From Candidatus Delongbacteria bacterium (GTDB lineage: Bacteria > UBA4055), in assembly GCA_003477045.1 (NCBI GenBank), contig DMTS01000188.1, positions 10,195 to 15,724 of the forward strand: a stretch of 5,530 nucleotides of DNA. Reading direction: 5' to 3'. Position 1 is the stretch's first letter. Each line of letters begins with the position of its first letter. Of the stretch, positions 1 to 5,398 are shown piece after piece. The position numbers were made by a program, and so were the translations under genes. The notes under the pieces were generated by a model. The model was given only the letters and a program-made list of their open reading frames with translations, was not told where the DNA came from and did no database searches.

Positions 1-142
1 AAATATTTCTCCAGCCGGATTTTGATATAATAATTCCGTCAAGATCAAGTATAGCGGTTACGAAACCTGTAGCTTTGCTAAAACTATCGAGTAATTCATT
101 AACTCTTTTCATATCAATAATATCATTAAGTTTATAAGTCAT
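1..142 (-). CDS. PocR-domain sensor protein, N-terminal fragment (cut by window edge)
   Basis: Reading leftwards from ATG at 142 gives an open frame of 47 residues that runs off the window. It begins MTYKLNDIIDMKRVNELLDS and continues with FSKATGFVTAILDLDG and SGWRNI. The pattern of a D-I-I-D start, a 'LLDSFSKATG' helix and an 'AILDLDG' strand followed by 'SGW' is the characteristic start of the PocR ligand-binding domain, a PAS-like fold predicted to sense small hydrocarbon derivatives in signalling proteins. The start is supported by CCGGAG seven bases upstream. It lies 19 bases after the coiled-coil response regulator gene, so it is probably co-transcribed. The output domain is outside the window. 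PocR is often followed by PAS domains and a histidine kinase, which is the best guess but cannot be seen here. The frame is too short to appear as a long ORF, so the call rests on my own translation. Confidence 0.82.
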   Translation of the reverse strand, partial: MTYKLNDIIDMKRVNELLDSFSKATGFVTAILDLDGIIISKSGWRNI

Positions 143-149
143 AAAAATA

Positions 150-155
150 CTCCGG
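150..155 (-). promoter_or_regulatory. Ribosome binding site of the PocR-domain gene
   Basis: CCGGAG lies seven bases before the ATG at 142, in the only real intergenic gap of the window (143-161). The gap is too short for a terminator and promoter, so the PocR gene is probably read from the same transcript. Confidence 0.75.
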
Positions 156-161
156 TAAATT

Positions 162-851
162 TCACTTTTCTTCCAGCTCTTTGATCCTGTCTTTGAGCTC
201 TTTGATCCTAAATTCTCTGTCAACGAAAAGTTTATTGAACCGCTGAAGTTCAGCATTCTTTTTCTCAAGTTCTTCCGTCCTTTGTTTTACAAGCACTTCA
301 TGACCGTCTCTGTATTTTTGTAGTTCAATTCTGTCAAATTCGCGTTCAGCTACCTCTTTTTCAAGCTCAAGCATTTTCTGTTCGAGCTTGTTCACCAGCA
401 CTTCGCTGTAAAGTTTGAATGTTTCTGTTTCACCTTCGATAGGGCTCTGAGTCTCATGAAGCACACCGTTCTCGAATTCTTTGATATAACTTTCGATCAC
501 GGTGATCAGGACTTCAGGCTGTTCGGGTTTCACCAAAAATCTGACTGCCCCCAGACTCAGAGCAAATTCCTCGTCCTTTTTTTTGGTGTAGGTTGCTGTA
601 TAAAAGATGAAAGGGACATTTTTCAGCTTGTCAACTTTTTTTACTTCAATGCAGAACTTATAACCGTCCATTACAGGCATCAGAATATCAGAGATTATAA
701 GATCCGGTGCCATAGTCATAGCGAAATCAAGAGCCGCTTTTCCGTTTTCAGCCTCGATCACTTCGTATTTTCTGCTCTCAACGATCTTTTTTAGAAAGAG
801 TCTGTTGTCCTTCTGATCGTCAACTATCAGGACATAATATTTTTTTCCCAT
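162..851 (-). CDS. Response regulator: receiver domain fused to long coiled coil, no output domain
   Basis: The 229-residue product starts with a receiver domain (about residues 5-125) that has the full phosphorylation set: acidic pair D11/D12, phosphoacceptor D55 in ISDILMPVMDG, T85 in FYTAT and K108 in FLVKP. It should therefore accept phosphate from a histidine kinase, plausibly the SBP-type kinase encoded just upstream. After a short linker (about 126-145), the rest (about 146-229) is strongly charged and predicted to be coiled coil. It includes a segment of the type LVKQRTEELEKKNAEL followed by RFNKLFVDREFRIKELKD. Such segments normally connect sensory domains to HisKA in hybrid kinases, yet the protein ends there. 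No DNA-binding, GGDEF, HD or kinase domain is present, so signalling must go through protein contacts. The start at 851 has AAAGGAG upstream and lies inside the preceding receiver gene (25-base overlap), implying translational coupling. The cytoplasmic location is inferred. Confidence 0.93.
   Translation of the reverse strand: MGKKYYVLIVDDQKDNRLFLKKIVESRKYEVIEAENGKAALDFAMTMAPDLIISDILMPVMDGYKFCIEVKKVDKLKNVPFIFYTATYTKKKDEEFALSLGAVRFLVKPEQPEVLITVIESYIKEFENGVLHETQSPIEGETETFKLYSEVLVNKLEQKMLELEKEVAEREFDRIELQKYRDGHEVLVKQRTEELEKKNAELQRFNKLFVDREFRIKELKDRIKELEEK
175..209 (-). repeat. 21-base tandem microrepeat encoding two coiled-coil heptads
   Basis: The 14 bases agctctttgatcct (plus strand) occur at 175-188 and again at 196-209, exactly 21 bases apart. 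On the coding strand they encode RIKELKD followed by RIKELEE at the end of the coiled-coil response regulator. The identical codons suggest a small in-frame heptad duplication, though coiled-coil composition alone could also favour it. Confidence 0.7.
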
Positions 852-1204
852 ATCTCTTTTATCTCCTTTATGACGGTATAAGGGTCTATCGGTTTTTCAA
901 TGTAGCCTGTAAAACCGCATTTCAAATATTTTTCACGGTCACCGGCCATTGCGTAAGATGTCAGGGCAATGATCGTTACAGCATCGTTAGCGCAGGATTC
1001 TCTAATCTTCTTAGTAGCTTCGAGTCCGTCAATTCCGGGCAGCTTAATATCCATCAGAATAATATCCGGCGGATCTTCCATGGCAAGCTTCACTCCGTCC
1101 TCTCCCGTTTCTGCTTTCACGATCTTATGACCTTCCTGATCGAGCAGTTTAGTTATCAGCCTCATATTGTTTTTATCGTCTTCCACAACGAGTATCTTAG
1201 CCAT
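827..1204 (-). CDS. Single-domain response regulator (CheY/DivK-like receiver)
   Basis: The 125-residue protein is a single receiver domain with nothing added. All key residues are visible: E8/D9/D10 for magnesium, phosphoacceptor D52 in ILMDIKLPGIDG, T82 in ALTSYAM, and K104 in YIEKPID. The EDDKNNM start, the AMAGDREKYL segment and CGFTGYIEKP are typical of DivK-type receivers, which act as diffusible phosphate carriers or allosteric partners of kinases rather than transcription factors. The start at 1204 is one base after the stop of the upstream kinase gene, and a strong GGAGG lies six bases before it, inside the kinase's last codons. This makes that kinase the obvious phosphodonor candidate, although pairing by adjacency is inference. 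The 3' end overlaps the next receiver gene by 25 bases. It could serve as a shared hub or phosphate sink for several kinases of the cluster. Confidence 0.96.
   Translation of the reverse strand: MAKILVVEDDKNNMRLITKLLDQEGHKIVKAETGEDGVKLAMEDPPDIILMDIKLPGIDGLEATKKIRESCANDAVTIIALTSYAMAGDREKYLKCGFTGYIEKPIDPYTVIKEIKEIWEKNIMS
863..869 (-). promoter_or_regulatory. Ribosome binding site of the receiver-coiled coil gene
   Basis: AAAGGAG lies 11 bases before the ATG at 851, inside the end of the stand-alone receiver gene. It supports this start despite the 25-base overlap. The MGKKYYVLIVDD start places the receiver's first strand at the usual distance. Confidence 0.7.
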
Positions 1205-1205
1205 T

Positions 1206-2864
1206 TCAAACCTCCGTATTTAAAGGTATTTCAAGAGTGAATGTGCTTCCTTCTCCGACCTTGCTTTCAACTTTTATATTTCCGTGAAATACGCTGGTCA
1301 TTATTTTTTTTGTAAGATAAAGACCCAACCCGGTTCCAAGTGTATTTTCCTTTATCGGTGATTCAAGCCTGATAAAAGAATGAAACAGCTTTGAGATGTC
1401 TTCAGACTTTATTCCTATTCCGGAATCTTTTACGATAACACTCAGCATACTGTCCGATCTTTCTGTCCTTATACTTATATATCCTTTTTCAGTATATTTA
1501 ATTGCATTGCTCAATAAATTTAGTACGCATTGAAACAGCCTTTTTCTGTCCGTTCTTATCATAGTACCATCGGGTAATTCCGCATTGATCTTAATGCCCT
1601 TCGTTTGCGCGGCCCTGGTTACATTTGCGACAGCTTCCGCCAAAAGATCATCGAGCCTGATCTCTTGAAAATACACTTCGAATTTGTCCGCCTCGATCTT
1701 CGAAATGTCAATTACATCGTTTATAAGGTTAAGAAGATGTTTTGATGAGTTATAAACGATTTCAAGGTCTTCTTTAGCCTGATCATCAATTTTTCCGGAA
1801 ATTCCCTGCAGAATAAGCCCGGTAAAACCTATTATGGAGTTTAGAGGAGTGCGTAACTCGTGGCTCATGCTCGCAATGAACATGGACTTTAAATGATCAA
1901 GTTCTTTAAGCTTATTATTTGCCTCGCTAAGCTCGCTGGTTCTTTCTATCACTTTCTTTTCCATCTCTGCATTTGCAAGTTTGAGTTCTTCTGTTTTTTT
2001 TCGGATGATCCGTGATAATAAAATATTCAGAATGTATAAAGCAACTATTCCAGATATAAGTACCGCTATACCCCAGTAAACCCATAAAGGAATATAGCTT
2101 TTCGCGACTATTTTCCCGTACCATTTGTTCATAGATTTATAATAAACCGATTCTTCGTCGCTTTTCAGCTCTCTTATCCGTGCGTCAATTTTTCCGATCA
2201 AAAGATCCGATCTTACCGAATTTGCAGGTAGTGAAAAGAGAAGTTTCGATGGCAGAAATTCCATTGAAGTTTTCATTATAAATTCATTTTCGTGCATTTC
2301 ACCGAATTGTTTATTTGTAACTCCCGCATCTACCTTCTTATTTTCAATCGCTTTGAATACATCTTCATAGCTTTCAAATTCGACGAATTCGCAACCTATT
2401 TCGAACTTTTCAAGAAGGTTCTTGATACCGTCAGGCCCCGAATAATTGATACTGTTCTTCATTACTCCTATTTTCCTGCCTTTCAAATCATTTATTGACT
2501 GAAAAACAAAACCGTTCTGCACATACAAAGCTGACCAGCTCAATAATACAGTTTCTTTTGTAAAAATGAATTTTTGGCTCCTTTCTTCATTCCAGCCTGT
2601 GTCAACCATGAGGTCAATTTCAATCTTTTCCAGCCTTTCAAGGCATTCGTCCCAGGTGCCGTGAACCCAGACGATCTCCCAATCCTCTTTTTCCGCAATG
2701 TAATTCGTGATGTCAGCCCAGAAACCGCTAACTTTTCCCTGCTCATCCGTAAAGATCTTCGGAGAATTTTCATAAGCTCCGACTCTGACAGTTTCTTTTG
2801 AATGAAGGAAGGCAAATGAAATCAAGATCAATAAGCTGAATATTGTTCTAAGATTAAACTTCAT
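1206..2864 (-). CDS. Sensor histidine kinase with periplasmic SBP_bac_3 domain
   Basis: The 552-residue inner-membrane kinase starts with a hydrophobic signal peptide or anchor (residues 7-20). A periplasmic family 3 solute-binding domain follows (about 24-250), with RVGAYENSPKIF, DLMVDTGWNEERSQKFIFT, DLKGRKIGV and KKVDAGV marking its usual strands. A membrane helix lies at about 258-283, and a coiled coil at about 288-325 joins it to HisKA, whose phosphoacceptor is H335 in SMSHELRTPLN. The HATPase domain is complete: N box around N449/N453, G1 box DSGIGI at 480-485, F box around F494-F497, and G2 box GTGLGL at 510-515. It should autophosphorylate in response to a periplasmic ligand and pass phosphate to the receiver encoded one base downstream. 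It carries no fused receiver or HPt. The Arg and Asp that hold the amino-acid backbone in HisJ-like proteins appear replaced, so the ligand may not be an ordinary amino acid. The start at 2864 lies 11 bases inside the previous gene. Confidence 0.95.
   Translation of the reverse strand: MKFNLRTIFSLLILISFAFLHSKETVRVGAYENSPKIFTDEQGKVSGFWADITNYIAEKEDWEIVWVHGTWDECLERLEKIEIDLMVDTGWNEERSQKFIFTKETVLLSWSALYVQNGFVFQSINDLKGRKIGVMKNSINYSGPDGIKNLLEKFEIGCEFVEFESYEDVFKAIENKKVDAGVTNKQFGEMHENEFIMKTSMEFLPSKLLFSLPANSVRSDLLIGKIDARIRELKSDEESVYYKSMNKWYGKIVAKSYIPLWVYWGIAVLISGIVALYILNILLSRIIRKKTEELKLANAEMEKKVIERTSELSEANNKLKELDHLKSMFIASMSHELRTPLNSIIGFTGLILQGISGKIDDQAKEDLEIVYNSSKHLLNLINDVIDISKIEADKFEVYFQEIRLDDLLAEAVANVTRAAQTKGIKINAELPDGTMIRTDRKRLFQCVLNLLSNAIKYTEKGYISIRTERSDSMLSVIVKDSGIGIKSEDISKLFHSFIRLESPIKENTLGTGLGLYLTKKIMTSVFHGNIKVESKVGEGSTFTLEIPLNTEV
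1211..1215 (-). promoter_or_regulatory. Ribosome binding site of the stand-alone receiver gene
   Basis: GGAGG lies six bases before the ATG at 1204, inside the last codons of the kinase. It is a strong site, compatible with the receiver being made in excess over the kinase, though that is inference. Confidence 0.8.
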
Positions 2865-2976
2865 ATTTTTCTTTTTTCCCCAATTGTTTAAGAAGTTCGT
2901 TTATTTCAGTTTTAAGTTCTATCATTTTAAGTTCACGGCCGACAGTCAGCTTAAAAAAGTCTTCAAGTTCTTTTAT
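2854..2976 (-). repeat. Gene-end tail repeat, copy 2 (GRELKMIELK linker plus next start codon)
   Basis: These are the last 40 codons and stop of the PAS-GAF gene, collinear with copy 1 at 3926-4048. The same GAAAAATATGA stretch carries the start codon of the SBP-type kinase at 2864 and gives the same 11-base overlap. About one third of bases differ, so this is an old duplication or a conserved domain end, not a recent copy. Confidence 0.8.
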
Positions 2977-3936
2977 TTTTAACCTTAGCTCCTCTTCAGT
3001 TTTTTTCCGCAATGTTATCTCTTTCTGGTTGCTTTCAAAAAGTTCTGTATTTCTTATTGAGATCGCAATAGATGCGGAAAGAGTTTCCAAAAGGTTAATA
3101 TCGTACTCGTTGTATGCTGCAGGTTTGGTCGTTTCAACATTTATTACGCCGATAACTTTATCGTCAATTTTAAGAGGTACGCAAAGCTCTGACTTAATAC
3201 CGTTGCGAAGCCCGAAATATCTTTCATCTTTTGTAACATCGTCAATTTTCAAACTTTTTCCGTTTATTGCCACCCATCCGGTTATTCCTTTTCCGACAGC
3301 AGGCTGACATGAAGCTACATAATCCATGTCCTTTTTCAAAAACTCATGCCCCTTTCCCTGGTCGCTAAGTGTAAATGGATACATTTTGCCTGTGTTTTCG
3401 TCAATAAGAAGAAAAGCAAAATAATCATAATTAAGAATAGATTCAAGCGATCGGGCAAGTTCATTTGATAAAATATCAAGTGTAATTGAACGCTGAATGT
3501 TCTGTGACAGGGCATAAATCGCCGATAGCTCTTTCAGCCTTTTTTCCAGCTCATCTTTTTCATTTTTTTGTTTTGTGATTATTTCAGTATAAACGACAAT
3601 TCCGCCTATGGTTCCGTCAGTTTCATACCATGGCCGGCATTCCCACCTTGTCCATTCTATGCTTCCGTCTGCTCTTTGATAAGGATCGCAATCATTGCTT
3701 AATATCTCCCCTTTCAAAGCTCTTTTATGCACATCGCGCCACTTTTGAGGCAAATCGGGAAAAACATCGTAGTGATGTTTTCCGATTACATTTTTATCTT
3801 GGACTTTATATTGTTCCAGATAATGCCTGCTGACATAGATGTAATTTAGATCTTTGTCGTGCACGGCAACTCCTCCGTTAGAATGCTCAATAATGTACTT
3901 AAGCAGATTGTGACCTTTACTAAGTTCAGATATCAT
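2854..3936 (-). CDS. PAS-GAF sensory protein with coiled-coil tail, no kinase domain
   Basis: The 360-residue protein has no signal peptide or membrane helix, so it is probably cytoplasmic. Residues about 10-122 form a PAS domain (IIEHSNGGVAVHDKDLNYIY at the start, then RADGSIEWTRW and GGIVVYTEI at the end). A short helix (125-145) leads to a GAF domain (about 141-300) with GKGITGWVAINGKSLKIDDV, ERYFG, KSELCVPLKIDDKVIGVINV and a closing helix ending IRNTELF. A charged tail follows (about 303-360), ending with VGRELKMIELKTEIN and LGKKEKYEV. This tail normally precedes HisKA in hybrid kinases, but translation stops here. No catalytic domain is present, so it presumably acts by dimerising with a partner. 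Neither ligand can be told from sequence; both PAS and GAF bind varied small molecules or cofactors. The start at 3936 overlaps the previous gene by 11 bases, and GGGAG lies 11 bases upstream. A split-kinase sensor subunit is my inference. Confidence 0.92.
   Translation of the reverse strand: MISELSKGHNLLKYIIEHSNGGVAVHDKDLNYIYVSRHYLEQYKVQDKNVIGKHHYDVFPDLPQKWRDVHKRALKGEILSNDCDPYQRADGSIEWTRWECRPWYETDGTIGGIVVYTEIITKQKNEKDELEKRLKELSAIYALSQNIQRSITLDILSNELARSLESILNYDYFAFLLIDENTGKMYPFTLSDQGKGHEFLKKDMDYVASCQPAVGKGITGWVAINGKSLKIDDVTKDERYFGLRNGIKSELCVPLKIDDKVIGVINVETTKPAAYNEYDINLLETLSASIAISIRNTELFESNQKEITLRKKTEEELRLKIKELEDFFKLTVGRELKMIELKTEINELLKQLGKKEKYEV
2878..2881 (-). promoter_or_regulatory. Weak ribosome binding site of the SBP-type kinase gene
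   Basis: Only GGGG followed by an A-rich run stands before the ATG at 2864, 13 bases away. This is a poor site compared with the GGAGG motifs elsewhere in the cluster. Together with the 11-base overlap it suggests that kinase translation depends on ribosomes finishing the PAS-GAF gene. Confidence 0.45.
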
Positions 3937-4048
3937 ATTTTTCTGTTCTCCCGAGTTCTTTTAGAAGAGAGTTGATTTCTTCTTTTAATTCGATCATTTT
4001 CAATTCTCTGCCGATCATCGTTCTGTTTATATCTTCAAGTTCTCTGAC
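3926..4048 (-). repeat. Gene-end tail repeat, copy 1 (GRELKMIELK linker plus next start codon)
   Basis: The last 40 codons and stop of the 5TM-LYT/PAS gene align without gaps to positions 2854-2976. By hand count about 83 of 123 bases and 25 of 40 residues match, with the core GRELKMIELK identical. The ATG of the next gene (3936) lies inside the repeat, in the shared GAAAAATATGA stretch. The encoded helix is a linker usually found before HisKA. Confidence 0.8.
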
Positions 4049-5398
4049 TTTCAATGCAAGATTAGACTCCGCTTTCTCTATTCCTGTAATATCTTTAAAA
4101 ACACAATAAGTCTGAATCTTATTTCTGTTATCCCTGCCGATTAATCCATCATAAGATACATCTATATACTTTCCGTCATACTTTTTCATTTTTAACTTAA
4201 CATTGCTGACGGAACCATTTTTTATAAACTCAGGAAAACATTTTTGGAAAATTTTTAAACTTTCTGGATCTATGAAGTTATCGAAGCTTTCTCCTACAAC
4301 TTCTTCCTTTTTGTATCCAAGATTCCTCAACCATGCAGGATTAACATCAAGGAAAATCCCATTTTCATTCAGAGATTGGAACGGCAAAGGTGAATTGTCG
4401 TATAATGAGCGAAATTTCTTTTCGCTTTCATTTATATCGTTTTGAGTTCTTTTTAGATCTGTAATATCTCTTGCGATTCCGAGAAACCCTGTAATTTTAC
4501 ACTCGCTGTCCCTCAAAGCTACAGCTCTTGTCGAATGCCAATGGATAGTTCCGTTTAAATGGAAAACTCTATAATCTATTATGTTTTCTGAGCTTTCATC
4601 AGTAAACATTTTCTGCAGAAATGTAAGACAAGTGGGCAGATCGTCAGGGTGCACGAAAGGCTGAAAAGATCTGTTTAACACATCTTTAACAGGATGCCCT
4701 AGAAGTAATGTCCATGCAGGTGAAACAAAAGTAAAAATTCCATCTTTAGATAATGTATAAATAATATCGTTGCTGTTTTCTATCAGCAGGCGATATTTTT
4801 CCTCGCTTTCTTTTAAATTCAATATAAACTTGTTTCTCTCAAGATTATCAGAGATTATCTTTCCTATCAGAATTGTAGCTAAAGGGTAAATTGAAATTAC
4901 AGGCAGACCTATACTTTGGATCACCTTCATGACTATATTTGAAGGAAGAAGGAACATCAACAACAGCATCGCTATGTGAACGATCAGCCCCATAATCAGC
5001 AATTCACGGATCCGGACAAATTTGTTTTTCCTGATTATCATATAATTGAATATCAATCCTATCACGGCCGGAGTAATAATATTCAGAACTCCGGGTATAA
5101 CACCTACGCCTCCTTGTGATGCTCTTAGAATGAAAGCTCCGGCAGCGGCAATGGTAACGGAAACGGGGCCGAAAAATAAAGCGCAAAGACTTATAACTAC
5201 CGTCCTGCCGTCAAATATCACTCCCGGCGCGAAATTAACGGGAAAGAGCATTCCTGTCATTGCCACAAAACCGAATAATAATCCGAAAATAATATCTTTC
5301 TGATTTTTTGAAAGTTTTCTTTTCTGAACTACAAAGCTGATAAGAACGCTTAGAGCTATCAGGAGAGATAAATTATAGGTCAATTGTAAAAAGATCAT
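3926..5398 (-). CDS. 5TM-LYT membrane sensor with two PAS domains and coiled-coil tail, no kinase domain
   Basis: The 490-residue protein opens with a multi-pass membrane region (about 2-185), with hydrophobic stretches near 2-24, 36-52, 65-92, 100-121, 131-151 and 155-182. The segment PGVIFDGRTVVISLCALFFG, then ILRASQGGVGVIPG, matches the 5TM-5TMR_LYT sensor of LytS/YhcK-type proteins. PAS domain 1 follows (about 197-316: SEEKYRLLIENSNDIIY, FVHPDD, GFLGIARDITDLK), then PAS domain 2 (about 325-442: SEKKFRSLYDNSPLPF, VNPAWLRNLGY, CVFKDITGIEKAE). The last 40 residues (IGRELKMIELKEEIN, LGRTEKYDI) match the tail of the next gene at 25 of 40 positions by hand count. LytS relatives usually end in a kinase or GGDEF domain; here nothing follows the tail. 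The start at 5398 overlaps the upstream kinase stop (ATGA) and has GGAGG seven bases before it. The ligand is unknown. It may relay membrane or envelope signals to a kinase in trans. Confidence 0.92.
   Translation of the reverse strand: MIFLQLTYNLSLLIALSVLISFVVQKRKLSKNQKDIIFGLLFGFVAMTGMLFPVNFAPGVIFDGRTVVISLCALFFGPVSVTIAAAGAFILRASQGGVGVIPGVLNIITPAVIGLIFNYMIIRKNKFVRIRELLIMGLIVHIAMLLLMFLLPSNIVMKVIQSIGLPVISIYPLATILIGKIISDNLERNKFILNLKESEEKYRLLIENSNDIIYTLSKDGIFTFVSPAWTLLLGHPVKDVLNRSFQPFVHPDDLPTCLTFLQKMFTDESSENIIDYRVFHLNGTIHWHSTRAVALRDSECKITGFLGIARDITDLKRTQNDINESEKKFRSLYDNSPLPFQSLNENGIFLDVNPAWLRNLGYKKEEVVGESFDNFIDPESLKIFQKCFPEFIKNGSVSNVKLKMKKYDGKYIDVSYDGLIGRDNRNKIQTYCVFKDITGIEKAESNLALKVRELEDINRTMIGRELKMIELKEEINSLLKELGRTEKYDI
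3948..3952 (-). promoter_or_regulatory. Ribosome binding site of the PAS-GAF gene, inside the tail repeat
   Basis: GGGAG lies 11 bases before the ATG at 3936, a long but usable spacing. It is encoded by the Leu-Gly-Arg codons of the upstream protein's tail, so coding and initiation signals share the same bases. Confidence 0.6.

Noticed and set aside
143..161. Possible terminator or promoter in the only intergenic gap
   Set aside because: Nineteen bases containing the ribosome binding site leave no room for a hairpin with T-run or for -35/-10 boxes, and none is visible.
456..794. Plus-strand open frame of 112 codons within the receiver-coiled coil gene
   Set aside because: It lies wholly antisense to a gene with clear receiver residues, shows no recognisable domain, and is a by-product of codon use on the other strand.
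2292..2801. Plus- and minus-strand open frames inside the SBP-type kinase gene
   Set aside because: They overlap a continuous, well-matched SBP_bac_3 coding frame and have low-complexity or unnatural composition with no domain match.
2854..3936. Programmed frameshift joining the tail of one protein to the next
   Set aside because: The next gene is in the +1 frame, the A-rich GAA-AAA-TAT codons are not a standard slippery heptamer, and each downstream gene has its own ATG at the same place. Coupled re-initiation explains the overlap better.
2854..4048. Tail repeat as a mobile element or recombination target such as an integron site
   Set aside because: The repeat is entirely coding, about one third diverged, lacks inverted symmetry, and matches a known protein linker. 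Shared protein ancestry is sufficient.
5004..5303. Open frames on both strands within the 5TM-LYT region
   Set aside because: The minus-strand frame is Arg/Ser/Tyr-rich shadow translation, and the plus-strand one is antisense to a clear membrane domain.
3926..5398. The kinase-less sensors as frameshift-broken hybrid kinases
   Set aside because: No HisKA or HATPase remnant follows either tail in any frame; the next gene begins at once with a different sensor. Two proteins ending the same way argues against random breakage, though sister genomes could still show otherwise.
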